From the NCBI GenBank assembly GCA_019722365.1, contig JADFUC010001190.1, forward strand, positions 62,001-126,000: a stretch of 64,000 bases of DNA, written 5' to 3'. The position numbers and the translations under genes were made by a program. Shown here in pieces: positions 23,959 to 36,920 of this stretch. The DNA comes from Lithospermum erythrorhizon (Eukaryota; Streptophyta; Magnoliopsida; Boraginales; Boraginaceae). A model generated the notes under the pieces. That model had not been told where the DNA came from and made no database searches. It was given only the letters and a program-made list of their open reading frames with translations. Position 1 is the first letter of the stretch. Each line of letters begins with the position of its first letter.

Positions 23959-25990
23959 AAAGTGGCAGCGACAAAGAAAAGAAACTACAAAATAATGGTA
24001 AAAGAAAATAAGACAAAAATCATGATCTAGACGACATCGATACTCTGGGTGGAAATCTCTTTGAATTTTGTCTTCTCCTTAACATAGCCCCACCTTTATG
24101 ATCAACGCCGGGTCGCAGAACGCTCTCGAGGGGAAAAGTGCTAGTGGAATCCTTCAACCAATTTATTTAATCAGCCAAGCACCCTCGCACGCCTCGTGGT
24201 TCGGGGGCGCGTAGTCCAATTTTCGAAAATTGGCTGTGATCTCATCGTGGAAGTCATCCTTGGTCGTGAACCATTAATTGTGCCACCGTCGGAATTGACT
24301 TTTTACCAAAGCTTTAATAGAAAGATGTTCACCACCCGCGGGGCATTGGAAGCACATAAAACCCTCAAGTGAGGACGTTGAACATCTCTACTGAAGAGGC
24401 CGAGGTCAGGGAGTTACCCACCGAGACATCCCCACCTCAAAAAGCCACCGAGTCGCCCTACGGCGGTCCCATCTGGGCCGGCACGACGATCGTAGTCAAG
24501 ACTGAAGACAAAAGGCCGTAAGCCTAGTAGTCTCACAGCTAGCTAAACTCCCAAAAAACAAAGGTAACCATCTTCTGAAGGTCGTGGTCCCATTATCTGG
24601 TAGGAACCCTCATCAACACATCCGTACGGATATAATCACGGTCAGCGATGGGGCGGAAAGCACCTCGGTGACGACGCCCCAAATTGCCTTCCTACTAATC
24701 CTCCGAGGCCTGGAATCCTTAACACCTGCCTCGCCACGGCCTCCTCTTCTTCACCGACCCCCCTCGCCTTCTATGTGGGCCTTCGTCTTTCGTAACAACC
24801 TTCGATCTCAACGCCTCACTTCGCAATTTCAAATTTGGCTTTACAGTAAGACTGGACTGAAAAGGACCGGATGGCTCTTCGCTGTTCACTCGGGCCGGGA
24901 TTTTATTTGATTTCAAGATTATCATCTTCAAAAATGCACAACAAGTGAGACTCGCTTTTAGACGGAGAAATCCAACACGTGGTCGACGCGAAAAGTGTGA
25001 TTTCACCATCTAAAAGATAGCCGCCTCCATGAGAGGTCAGCGAGTCTAATGAGTCGCACTGCTCATGGTCATCTCACCAGCCAGAGTATCGGGCGGAAGC
25101 AACAACGGCCCTTTTCTGTAGACGCTTCCTCGCTTTTCGCTATAGAATCCTAATCTCCTTCAGGAGAAAGGAAGTGTATGGGAGTAGTGGCAGTATTCGC
25201 TCCAAGAGAGGAAAGAAAATCACAGAGGAAAGAAGCCGGAAATGGAAAAGCTGAGGCCCAGCAGAAAAAAATTACCTTTTATAGTGAGCTTAATGCTACT
25301 ACATTTGTCCTTCTGATTAAAAAATATGATTTGAACAAGCGTTGCTCACCTAATCTTATTTAATACAAAATATTCCCAACCATTTCCAAACAACGGCGAT
25401 GGTGAATATCATGTAATTAAAGGGTAATTGGAGACAATTAATATCCACGCGGGCTCTTCAAAGAATGATCCCAATGAGAATTTAAGCAATTAATTAAAAA
25501 CCTTTTTCGAGACAAAGTACTTTTGAAAGTATTCTCACAAAAAGACAACTAAGCCGAAGGAGAATGAAGACTTCGTCACCATCTCAAGAGACACTTTCGT
25601 GATTCTTCATAAATACCCAACCATTTGCATCATTGGAAGGTAATGCTAAAAACCCTATTTGAACTATTCACTCTTCTGATAAATACTAACTTTATCATCG
25701 GAGTGACTACGATCGACTTCGGTCGTGGTCTAGGTACTCGAAGACTCAACTGCTCGGATCACCTCGACTCACCTCAACAGGATGATTCGAAAGGTATCGA
25801 GCAAGCACTGTGAGTTGGCAGACGAGCGCCAGAAGGCCCCTTGGGGGCACCTAACATCTGTAATCAAACTTGCCCCCTCATACTCAGAGGCGAGGTCAGT
25901 CTAGACCTCAGGAAGGAGACGCCAAAGTAGCGAGTGGTCATATCCCAAGAAGCTTGCTCACCACCGGCCCACTCTCAAGACAAGATGCAA
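23959..25990. other. GC-richer repeat block, unclassified
   Basis: From about 24040 the composition shifts to GC-richer DNA with no introns or intact gene. Minus-strand reading at about 24160-24265 gives DDFHDEITANFRKLDY followed by APPNHEACEG, which is protein-like but unfamiliar to me; plus-strand reading at about 24310-24375 is also open. Degenerate retroelement (Ty3/gypsy gag or spacer) is my best guess on composition and decay only. It probably interrupts or abuts the Helitron, which would explain the missing Rep domain. Confidence 0.3.
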
Positions 25991-26310
25991 GAGTGATTCG
26001 ATCCCACACCATGGCGACCCCTCTCTCGAACCCCACACATCACATATAATACCTTGTTACCTATCCATAAGCAGAGAGTAGAAAGCTGGAGGAATAAGTC
26101 CTTTTGAGTGAAACGCCACCAACGGAGAAACAAGTCTGGACAGAATCTCTTTATAATCACAAGGCAAGAAACTCTCCCACACAAAAACGGATTCTACCAC
26201 GTCCCTGACCGCCGTCGATACTAGCGAAAACCGACGAATCACGAGGAGACGTGCATGAAGGCACGGTCACAAACAATCTTCCGGCAAATGATCTAGACTT
26301 TTCATTATCC
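25990..26310 (-). pseudogene. F-box PP2-B pseudogene (exon 1 relic)
   Basis: Minus-strand reading from about 26310 gives LPEDC, then after a frameshift RRFSLVSTAVRDVVESVFV, then WESFLPCDYKEILSRLVSP, then LVAFHSKGLI and LLMDR before a stop. The last four pieces are the conserved landmarks of exon 1 of F-box/PP2-B proteins (F-box, VWxSFLPxDY, SKKELF, LIDGG). At least two frame breaks and a stop inactivate it. The next exons are not recognisable. The intact relative lies 4.7 kb away at 30961-32465 on the same strand, with LPEDC, WGSFLPPDYEEI and ILIDGG in the same places, so this looks like a decayed tandem duplicate. Confidence 0.75.
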
Positions 26311-29227
26311 CTTCTTCCTCAATATTACTATAGTATTTGGATCGAAGAAATTGATTTTATGGAAACTAAAATGTTTAAAAATCCTGAGATTGTAACCCCT
26401 GAGAGGTACAAATAGGTAGTAGAGTATTATGGAAGTATGAAAGTATCCGATAGAACAATCAAGCAATGTTTTCTCAATCAAAATTGTTTTGTATAGATAT
26501 GAGAGATTTTGAGAGTAAATCAAATAGTGTTCATGATGTTATAATCGAAACGGAAGTACAGCATCTAAGTATGACGACATGAAATTTTGGCACAAAATAG
26601 TGTTCATATGATGATGCTATCCTTAATTAATAATTTGTTTTAGTATATATTAAATCTCACATATGGATCATTAACATTATATGAAAGCCTCAATTGATAT
26701 GATCCAAAATGGATTCAAAGTGAGATCATCAAAAGATCTTAAGGAAATATATATATATATATATATAGCGATTCTTATGGAAGTTTGAGAGGTTTTTGGT
26801 TATTTGATAAGATTTTAAAATACTTTTTGTATTATTAATTAATTTTAGTATGAATTTTCGAATTATCCCTTTAATAGAATTCTCTAACTCTATCCTGATG
26901 AATTGAAAGCTGCGTACGTGAGACACAAGTTAGTTGGCAATCAAATAATAATTCTAAGTTAGCAGATTGATTCTCTCAGCCACAAAATTTCAACAGAAAA
27001 TCTAATTGTCACTAAATTCATCTCTTTCTTTAGTTCATGAAAGTCCGTTATGTATTTCAATCAATGCCAACCTTGTTATTAATAGTAATGCAATCTAGAC
27101 TCGCGGCTACATCAAATTTGACATATAAAGACACTCTACATTTTCTTTTATAGAAAGGTATATAAGGACAAATAAAAAGAAGAAATGGAGAAATTATGCT
27201 GCTTCATAGCTACGGGTTAGCTGTTTTTTCTTCTTTATATAGGCTGACAGTAAGCATAGTTGCCGAATAACAATTCCTCAACATTTCCAATTCTTATAAG
27301 AAGTTAGCAATATGTCATAATAGGGAGTAATAATTATTAATTGATCAGAACTCATAAATATATGTGAACCAAATTAAATGCCCCTAAGGTCGCCTATTTC
27401 TGACCTAATATTAAGATGGAGAGTATATGCCTAAGCAAACCTATTTTCGCAGAATTCAATTCAATATGTGTAAGTATATAATTGTTAAGTAATGAGCAAA
27501 TCTGTAATTGTTCCTGATGATGTAAAGGGTTCTCACACGCCACGACGTGGTCATGTTCGATCCTCACAAATCCAAGGCTAATCGACGTAATAATTTCGAC
27601 GGCGGGCCCATTGCATGGGATCCTTTTCACCTTTATTACATCAATTTAGAACAAAGGTGAAGTGACGAGGCCATCGACCAGGCCCCGCCTCGGCTGGTAC
27701 TGGTCCACGCGAGGAGATCTATAAATTCTTCAAGTTGTCGCGCCAAGCAAGCATCTCTCGAGTCCTCGGCTTAGTCGGGAAATGAGGCACTTCTGGAGCT
27801 CTCAGCACCCGGTCTACATGCATGTTAGGTTCCATGTCCTCGTCAAGCAGCTGAAATTCTGGGTATCTAAAACCACTTATCAAAAATGACGCAATCACTC
27901 ACAAGAAAAGTCAAAGATTTGTCTAAGGAATAAGTTAAATAAATCAGTCAAGAATTACCCAATAACTAGAACGGTCAGAGATTATAATGAAACCCATGGT
28001 TCAGATGACGGGATGGTGACAAAGGTCATCATCCCTTGAATAACGGTAGTCCTTTCTTCTGTGATTGGAGCTTTTAAAACCTATCATTAAATGAGCTTTA
28101 TATGGATATTTCTTTTTGTTCTCAAATGCATTCATAAATTATATTTATATTAGTTCTGCTATAAACTTCTAACTGTGTTAAAACCGATAGATTTGATGAC
28201 TTAACATAATCGACCTGTATAACAAAAAGATAATCACAAATTATCTTCTTATAGCAAAGTGGAAGAATTAATCAATATGATAGTGGAAATTATAGCTTTA
28301 AGTCTTCTCGGAGTATCATTTTTGCTAAATCAGGGAAATTTATCTCTATAAAAGTTCCGCAAGTGCATTATGGTGAAAAGATATCGAAGATTCCTATATA
28401 TTGTAGAGCCTCAATTAGTCCTATTTCGATGTAGAAAATCAAATAATATCAGCAAGGCACGACTCTAGGATAATCTCCTCATGTGTAGTTAAAGATAAAC
28501 GCCGAGTAGGAGTTTTGAATAATTCTCGATAAAAAGAATTAAATATTATAGAATTGTCCTTCTTTCTTTGGAAGAAAAGAGTTTTCCAAAGATAAGAAAA
28601 AGAAAAAGGAAAAGTTCTTTGATCGGCGGGCAGTAGATACATCCGACAGCAAAAAAAGACCTCGAATCCTAGATTAGCGATTTCAACTCTAAGACGAGGA
28701 AATCCAACAAAAGAGACGAGAGATCATGGATTTAAGCGGTAGAAGTTGATTCAAAAATAATTTGATTGAGATGGAGAAGAGTTCCCACATCATTTGTACT
28801 AAATTATGTCGAAAAGCGAAAAAGGATAGCTTCTTTTGGACGGATTGTAGAGATACACCAACCAGCGAAAAGGAGAAAACTCATTGATCACAATGCCAAG
28901 AGTTAATCACTACAAAATGGGTATGGAAGCCATTAGCGCAAGCATCAAAGGAGAAACGAATCCATGGTCAATAGAAGAGGCAAGAAACAAATTCTCGATT
29001 TAAGCAGAATAATCAACTTTGATCCACTTTCAAGAACTAGCAGAAACGGGAGGAGACTGAAGTTTCGATCCAAATTTTCAATTCTAAGAGCGACAACGGG
29101 CGGAGTCTTGTAAAATTGCACTTTAATGCTTCTTCTTATATTAATCCTAATATTAATTCATATTATAACCTTGTGTCCTTGGTTCATATAATCTAAAGAA
29201 TGCTAAATTTTGATGGATGTTCTTATT
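26311..29227. other. Intergenic repeats, no gene seen
   Basis: Mostly AT-rich. An AT dinucleotide microsatellite lies at 26744-26766. A GC-richer scrap at 27640-27850 has no readable domain. On the plus strand at about 27520-27570 a B-box-like word (TGTTCGATCC) follows CACGCCACGACG, faintly like a SINE promoter, but no A box or tail was found. The open frame at 28439-28642 (minus) has no motif I know. Confidence 0.35.
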
Positions 29228-29480
29228 ATTAGACTTTCTTTTTAAGAATTCCTTTATCTAGTCTATTTTTATTGACTTTGAAAAATATATCCACATCCGA
29301 CATCGACTCAAGCAGAGTCTCTGAGCTTCTCTTTCCGCCTCATGTCAAAATGCTACTTCCATTAGACTACATAATACCTTATCTAGTCGATTCATAATTG
29401 ACATTGAAAAAAATTCCACTAGGCGACATCGGGACGAGAGAACTCGAGTCTCTTTACTCATGTCAAAATCCTACATCCAT
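29228..29480. repeat. Tandem duplication of about 125 bp
   Basis: Copy A is 29228-29360 and copy B 29361-29480. Both run ATTAGACT..., (C)CTTATCTAGTC, ATTGAC(A/T)TTGAAAAA, TCCAC, CGACATCG, GAGTCTCT, CATGTCAAAAT and CTAC(T/A)TCCAT in the same order. They differ by roughly one base in five plus indels, so the duplication is old. No coding function is visible. Confidence 0.7.
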
Positions 29481-29599
29481 GTGTCTTCTCTTTCAAATCC
29501 ATCATTTTCTGTTTCTAGATTATATCTTTTCCAGGACGCAAGTTGATATTAAATATGAATTAATATTCGGGTGTTAGTTATGAGTTTTGCTTTGGGTTT

Positions 29600-30540
29600 T
29601 GATTCACAATGTAAGTATCACATCTTTCACGGAGGATTTTGCTGGAACGTGAGTATATCGATGTCTTTGATTGCGCACGCCGCGACAATCACAGAATAAT
29701 TCATTTTATTAGTTCTGCTAAATTCGATTACTCAAACTAAGGTTCAAGAATAGTCATTGTAAATTGCTAAACGAAACTCACGATGATATCGTGGTCACGC
29801 CAGATTGCTAGACTTACGACAATCGTTATAATAATACTAATGTCAAATGGTATTATTATAGAACTAATATTATTCTGAGCTCAAAAGGTCAAGCACACAT
29901 GTAGTGACGCTGAATCCTATTTCATGTATGAAATTAAATCGGATTGCTAAATCGGGAGTCGACAAAAATCAACGAGATACCTAATCGAGATTTTTACATT
30001 AATAATGTAAAATACAAATTGGACGAAACCGAATCAATTAACTTGCTAGTTCAATTGATGATTAACTTGTTAGTTACTCACTTAACGGTTTAACGAGTTG
30101 GCTCATTGGTTAACGAAGTCGAGCTATTCTATTAGTGTACAAGGTGCTATATAAGGAGAACAAAAGATGGAAAAATCTAAGTTTTTCTCATCCCTTTTCT
30201 CTCTCAAAGCCGCCACCCCCCTCCCTTCTTCCATAGCCAATGGAGTCAAGGTTTTGACTCAATTTGTTCTCCAATTTATCTCGTGATTCTAGCAAGTCCA
30301 ATCGCATGGTTCAACCGCCCGTGTCGACTAATCGTGGCGCATCTACCTTTGCCATAAAAGCTAAGGAAGTGAAACGAGGTTCGTGAGAGAATAGTTTATG
30401 AATTCCGCCAGAAGATTTCGTAGTCATACGCATATATTGAATATATGTTTTTCATTGTAATTCGTTTATATACATTTATTCGATCTTGGTTGCTTTTATT
30501 TATGTTTAACTATGAACAAGTTGCGTAATTTTTCCAACAG
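29600..30540 (+). repeat. Probable solo LTR of a copia-type element
   Basis: A TATATAA box lies at 30148-30154, followed by a pyrimidine-rich leader (TTTTTCTCATCCCTTTTCTC) as in the R/U5 part of plant LTRs. The block ends at about 30539 in TTTTTCCAACA followed by G; CAACA next to a tRNA-Met primer site is the usual right end of many copia LTRs. Here the primer site is absent and unique-looking DNA follows, as expected of a solo LTR. The left end is uncertain, and no target-site duplication was identified. Confidence 0.45.
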
Positions 30541-30960
30541 ATTCTTCCCAAATCTCTGATGTTTTACCTACTTGCCTTCGGTTTAAGTTTTTCTATATTA
30601 CGCATTGCCAGAAAAGTTCGCTTTGTTGGAGTATCTTTTAAATATATAAGTTTTCAGAAGATGTATAAAATGTTGTTACATACATGTTAATTATCAAAAA
30701 AAAAATATCTACTTTCATTTATCTCAGTTTAATTCAGAGATAATTCATTTTAAAAAAACAATAATATGTTAATTATGGACTATAATTTATTTAGTTAATT
30801 CTTATTTTATAATAAAAAATTCATACAATCAGATACTACATAGAAAAAATATATGAGTCAAATACAATTTGAGTGAAATTAATTTAAATCAAAATACAAA
30901 AACTATAGTTGATTAGTGAAATCAACTAATAGCTAAGGCGGATTTAAATGAAGATAGTAT

Positions 30961-32465
30961 TTATTTAGGCCTGACTTCAATGCCTTCTATAATGAGTCCT
31001 CCCTTGAGGTGCTGACCTTTAACCTCAGTCAACCTGATTTGAAGCTCTTTATCATTACATGCATCGTCAAAGCCCGTAAAAAATTCTCCAACCTCAATCT
31101 CCATCCAACCATCAACTCTCTCACACGCTTGTTTTTCTTCCCAGACAAAACCTTGATGATTTAGCCTATTATTCAACATTTGTAAGCGATTCTTATAAAA
31201 CAAAACCTCCATTTGTTGTTTTTTGACGTCTTTTCCACATAAATATGCACTTCTTTTTACTACTAAATCCCCTATTTTTAGGGATATTTCAGATGGAATT
31301 GAGTCAAGGCCGAATGATTTATGGGAAACTTTGATGATTAGAAAAGCTCCATATTTTGTGCTTGGAGACAGTGCTTGAGTCTTGATCCTGCCTTCAATTT
31401 CCAGGTTGCTTATAGTTTTGAGCTCAGCAACTTCATCAAATCTGTTATAGGTGCATGTATGGACGGAACAATTATTAATCGGGCAAATAAAACCATATAG
31501 AGGAGTTTAATATTTTAAAATTCATAAAAATAAATATTGAGAAAATTGACAATTTGATAACAAAACTAGTATTACCAAGTTGTACATTGATTTACAAGAT
31601 TAATTTCAATTTTAACAAAAAAGACTCACACTATATATATAGTCTCCAAAATTAATAGAGACGTTAAACTGTTGTGATGATGGAACACGACTGATATTCA
31701 ATTTTGGGAAATTTATTATTTTAACTACACTTTTAAATTGAACACATTCTTCTTCTCTACGCTCTAAACTTTACTTTTATCGATCATGTGGACAAGTAAT
31801 AAGTTAATGTCATTTGATAATTCACTGTGAAACTTATGAAAATGAAGAACGACTTCATTCTTCAAGTAACTTGACTAAAACGAATGAGAAAATAAACTCA
31901 ACAAAAATTTAAAGTGAAAGAAGATAAATAGAAAAGGGAATTTAACCTTGATTCAGGGATGGTAATCCAGCTCCAATGGTTCGGATCATCGGCTTGTGAT
32001 ATGTAAAGCTCTCTTGTTGACATTATATATGACTTGCGACCATTTGATTTTTCCAGAGCAAAGGTCTGCAATGTGACAATATTATTGACTCAATTGTCAA
32101 TAATCTAACATGCATCATTCCTCAAATATATCCACCTAAAAGAGTAAACGTTAAAAGCTGGCAACAAGACATAATTAAGAAAGCATGCATACCTTGGTTC
32201 CACCATCAATGAGGATGGAATCACAAAGCCGGCGAAACAATTGTTTCTTTGAAGAATACTGAAATGGAGTGCATGCTCTTGCTATAATCTCTTCATAATC
32301 AGGGGGCAAGAAACTGCCCCAAACGACGTCGTACTCAGCGGCGGATTTGAACTCAGGTGACACGAGAGATAGCCTACAAGAGTCCTGAGGAGAGGTGAAG
32401 GAAAAAATTAAGGCAACACAATCTTCCGGCAACTTGTTGAAACCACCTGATTCTTTTTTTCCCAT
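30961..32465 (-). CDS. PP2-B-like: F-box protein PP2-B family, 3 exons
   Basis: Read exons (minus): 32193-32465, 31947-32065 and 30961-31441, GT-AG and in frame, giving 290 residues, the usual size for this family. Residues about 10-50 are the F-box (LPEDCVALIFSFTSPQDSC, then LSLVSPEF), which docks on SKP1 in SCF ubiquitin ligases. WGSFLPPDYEEII and SKKQLFRRLCDSILIDGG follow, and the phloem-protein-2 lectin-like domain starts near residue 98 (SYIMSTRELYIS, WSWITIPESRF) and continues to GGLIIEGIEVRPK at the C terminus. The family couples a glycan-binding PP2 fold to SCF targeting; targets are unknown here. It has a decayed relative at 25990-26310. Start chosen as the first ATG before the F-box. 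Confidence 0.9.
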
Positions 32466-33114
32466 TTTTTGCTCTGTCTATTAATAGATAAACAAAAAAC
32501 TCATCAAATGTTTGCTGATATGAAGAAGTTAGAAAGCAAATAAATGAACTAGTAATGATGTACTCTCTGGAGATTTTATAATGAATAGTATGAAAAACAG
32601 AGGAATGATTTTTGTGTTCCAAGAAGGTTCAATTCCTTTTTTTTTTACAATGAAACTTCAATTCATTCTTAAGTGCCTCGTCCTTTTTGAATTTTGACCA
32701 CTTTATTATTCGGTATTGGTTGCATACTTTGAACAATGTAGTCGTCTTTGTCGTGATATATTTATTATATTACTCCGTACATGACAAGAGCTTAGTATAA
32801 GTAATTTTCACTAATTTATTATTAGCTTTTTCTAGATTGCCTTTGGTTTGTTTATATTATGAATTGAATAGAGGAGAGATCAAAGAAATGTAATCCCAGA
32901 TTTGTTAATTTATTCATGACTACTCTCATACAAGAAAGTTAGCTGAATTGTCCGTGTTGAATGGAATTGAATATTTGGAGAATAAAGCCCCTCGACGATG
33001 AGCCAACAGATAAACATTGCCTTGTGAGTTGTGATTGACCAGATTATGTCAACTTAATCGCGTTAGGTTTGTCACAGCTCACAAACAAGAGGAATTTATT
33101 ATTAATGGTTTTTG

Positions 33115-33290
33115 TAAGGGTTACTGGCTTTGATATCATTTATGTATATGATCGTCTTATTTCCATATAATTATTTTAAGGGTTAATGATTTTGATATTA
33201 TTCACATATTTCTGTTTTATGATATAATTATTTTAAGGGTTACTGGTTTTGATATCATTCACATATTTTTGTTTATGATACATCTTATTT
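33115..33290. repeat. Three-copy tandem repeat, period about 60 bp
   Basis: Units start near 33117, 33177 and 33236. Each carries AAGGGTTA(C/A)TG followed by (C/T)TTTGATAT(C/T)ATT and, in copies 2 and 3, CACATATTT; TATAATTATTTT separates the units. No known function. Confidence 0.7.
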
Positions 33291-33732
33291 ATTTATGTTT
33301 AAAAATTATCCCATTCTACTAATTTCCAACTTTACTATCGATTTATTAAAAAATATCAAGGATAACTTGTTCTATATATTGTGCAATTTTGAAATGTGAA
33401 AAATAATACCTATTTTATAAATATAAATAAAATCCCATCGGCCCATCCTTTTCTTCTCCAATAATGTAAGATCTTGAAATATCTCTCATTTATTTTTTAA
33501 AATTATCCCACTTGACTATATACTCAACATGACTTTCAAAATATGCTACTTATAAGATATCTTACTCATAAATTTAATAATCAAATGGATGCTCGTGTAT
33601 GCTCAATAGACATCACATTATTATCTGTAACTTTATTTCATAGTTTTTTGTCAAAAAGAATTATTAGTGATTCCCAATTACTTCCGTGCATGACTCGATA
33701 TAATAATCATTAATTTGATGACTTGTGTTATA

Positions 33733-33920
33733 TACTCCCTTTATCCATAAATGATTGTTCTCTTTCTAATTTTGGTGCGCTGACGTTTTACACTTTGATT
33801 TCAACTATTTTTAATATTGTTTGTTGACGAAAAATATTAAAATATAGTATTTTCGCCACTCATATTACCTAATAATTGAAAAAATAAATTGAAATAATCT
33901 TTTAGAAATGGAAAGTATCA
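33733..33920. repeat. Stowaway-like MITE, one end recognisable
   Basis: The left end reads TACTCCCTTTATCCATAAATGATTGTTC, matching the CTCCCT(C/T)...-type terminal sequence of plant Stowaway/mariner MITEs next to TA. The right end expected to mirror it is degraded (GGAAAGTATCAT near 33909-33920 is the best candidate). Confidence 0.4.
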
Positions 33921-35771
33921 TAACGCTTTAAGAGATTTACGATCTTAATGTACAAAACTATTATAAATTTAAAAAATATTAAAGTTTAACTAAAATTATT
34001 TTTTATTATTTTCTTCAAATGGTTCATTCAATCATAAACACCTTTATCGGGTGTGATTTTTTTATCAAACTTATAAGAATTGGGAAATTACGCATTTATA
34101 TCATACAACAATCAATTCTAAACTGCGAATTGAGCTCCAGTTTTGTAAAACATTATTTTCTTTTCTAAAGCTTCCGTCATGCTGAATATCACTCGCTTAT
34201 TGCTCCACGAATCGGGCCGAAACTAATCGAAGTTGGTCATTAAACCGCAAAGATAAAATTAATCCCCAAGAGAATCGAACCAAAGACTTTAATGTAAGCT
34301 CGCTGAATACCGCGCAGCTTAAATGCTGGATGAAATGATCTTGTTTGGATATTCAAATTTAAAATACATTTCAAATTCTTTTTCATCGATATTTTTTATA
34401 AAATATTATATAACACAAATAAATATATTTGGCCAGCTTAAAAAGCTTGAAATTACAACTATAAAAAGCCTTTAATAATCTTCATGGTATTTAAGTGAAG
34501 ATATTAATAATATGTTTTTTCTATGGATTGTTACACTAAACATTAATAAAGGTACAAACTTTATCAACTTTTCTTCTTAAAATATATATATATAATGTTT
34601 ATTTTTTGTCATATATTTATATATAATATCATAAAAGATTTTTGAGCTAATATTTATCCATATTATTTCGGATTTTATAATTACTATTTAATAATTTTAG
34701 ACTTTTTTTTATAAAATTAATACATATCATATTTTTACTTAGGTATTTAGGGAGGACCCTTTTCTAGATCATGTGGTTAGTAATGAAATCAAGACAAATA
34801 AGAGGATAATTATTCAATTTTTGGTAGCTTCAAATTATTTAACTTTGGGCATTTCTTCTATTACTTAAAAAGTCAGTAACTTTTACTATTTATAAATCTA
34901 TATGACTTTATTTTTTTTATTGAATTGTTTATCTTTCAAGTCTCATTTCTTCTAAAACTACTTGAATACTTCATTTGTTTATTAATTTTCATCCAATACT
35001 ATTCTTCACTAAAATTTGATTTATTACCTAATACGTGTAGTACCATTGCATATTTCAACCACCACTTCGATGACAAGATCCGCCATATTAGTAATTGGTA
35101 TATGTGCAATGATTTCATTAAATTTATGAATTTTTTGGTATTTATTTTGAGTTTTAGAAAATATTTTTATAAAATTTAAATAAAAAGATAATAAATCCGA
35201 ATTTCAAAATAAAAAGTGTAATTCAAATTTTTATGTCATCAATTTTTTGAACTTATGTGATTTATTTTTGGTATATATTTAGTATTTATTTCATTTTTAT
35301 TAAAAAATAAATTATTAAAAAATACCTTAATAATAATAAACCTTAAATAAAACTCTAATATTTTTATAGCTAAACATTTTTATTTATGATTTATTTTTTA
35401 GTTTGACCCTAAAATTTGATATTTATTTTAAATATGAACTATATGTACCTTTCTACAAAAGTATATGATAAAAGATTTAATTTAATAACACTGAAATTTT
35501 TAATTTAATAGGAGTTTTACTAGTTTAATGATATTGTTAGGCATATAAGTAGTTGAATGATCTTATTTTGATTAAAGTGAGTATATATATCATGTGTAAC
35601 TACCATTACCGTATTTATGGTTGTAATGTCTGAGTTGAAATGTCATTGTTTGAGTGTTAAATATAATCTAAATTAACTGAAATAAATTAGGTAGATTAAA
35701 TAACACTAACAAATAATTTCGCTTTGCAAGGACATAAGTGTTCAATTGGCATTGTCTAAGGAAGGAGCTAG

Positions 35772-36920
35772 ATGTCTACCAATGTTCCACCACCTCTCCC
35801 GACAGCCCTCAACGGAAACAACAACCTATTCGCCTCCATTGACATGGGTTCAAACTCCTTCAAACTTCCTTATACCAAATTGATCCCTCTTACTTAGCCA
35901 CATTTTCTCACCTCAACGCCTACAAAAAACATGTTCTCCTGGCCCTGATTTTAACACTTCAAATCATTTCACGCTCCACTATTCAGAGTCACCTCTCTGC
36001 CCTCCAATAAATTCTAGGACATCCTCATCTCCCGCCACGTCCCATCTCGGCTCATTCCCGCTTGCTGCTACCTTTAGCTGCCCGTGAATCGCTTAACAAA
36101 GTCATAGCCTATCAATACGAAACACCAAGAATTCAAGTGGATGCCCTCTCGTTCTCCGACTTAAGAAGACGCTTATCTATCTCTGCTGCCCTCCAGCTTA
36201 ATGTTTAAGAACATGATTTCACCATCGACATCGACAAAGTGGTCAACGGAGTTTTCATCGGACATCAAGCGTAAAGAGGACAGCCCAATTTCATTACGAA
36301 GTTTCCACTGACTCTTAACAAGAATATTTTCAAATGTGGGAAAGATGCGAGAACATATTAGAAGTGTAATCTTTGATACGTATTTGCTAGTCAAGAAAAG
36401 CGAATATAATATCGGGGTGCTGACGGCTTATCCTGCATTAATTAGGGAAAATTGAGTAGATCAGGTTTTTAAGGATATACACCTAGAGTTCGGGAAGAGC
36501 ATGTTCAAGAGCTTGATGAGTTTCATAGGGATTGGAGCTTTAATCAAGAAGACTTGAAGAGACTAGTTAAGATATTTATTAATGAGGAAAAAGAAAAGGG
36601 AGTGAAAAAGAGGAGGAATAAATTTTTAGCAAATGAATGTTTTATTACAGGTACAGTTCTATTGAATCTAAATATTTAATATTTCGATTGAAGGAGATGG
36701 AAGTATCAAAATATGCTTTGGGAGAGGGATTGATTGCGGAAATGGAAATGTATATTGAGGGTAAGATTTAAATGCTAATGCATATTTGTAGTGACGCTCT
36801 CCACGAAGTTTGGAAGTCAGAAGATGTCAAACTTCATTTAATGTTGCAACCCGTGAAAGTGAAAGACTCAAATCATTTTGTGCTTCTTAAAGTAAAGTAT
36901 TTAATATGTTTACTTAATTT
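35772..36920 (+). pseudogene. Ppx/GppA-type exopolyphosphatase pseudogene
   Basis: An ATG at 35772 opens a frame reading MSTNVPPP...NNNLFASIDMGSNSFKL, the phosphate-binding signature (SIDMGTNSF) at the N terminus of Ppx/GppA phosphatases (ASKHA fold). It stops at about 35896. Further homology follows in shifting frames: AYKKHVLLAL and ILISRHVPSRL, then AVRESLNKVIA (AVRE is a family motif) to about 36110, MREHIRSVIFDT near 36345, VQELDEFHRDWSFNQEDLKRL at about 36500-36570, ITGTVLL at 36645, and KYALGEGLIAEM at 36708-36745. Several stops and at least four frame breaks make it non-functional. It appears to lack introns, as the intact plant gene may also; the parent copy is not in this window. 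Confidence 0.75.

Larger units (their letters stand above)
32466..35771. other. AT-rich intergenic gap
   Basis: I see no gene in 3.3 kb. It contains a tandem repeat at 33115-33290 and a half-recognisable MITE near 33733. From about 34370 to 35600 the DNA is extremely AT-rich; the open frame at 34925-35179 there is compositional and has no homology I recognise. Confidence 0.5.

Noticed and set aside
27480..27620. SINE promoter-like words
   Set aside because: Only a B-box-like word was found; no A box at proper spacing and no tail or target duplication.
28439..28642. Possible third F-box/PP2-B piece (minus)
   Set aside because: The translation shows none of the family landmarks.
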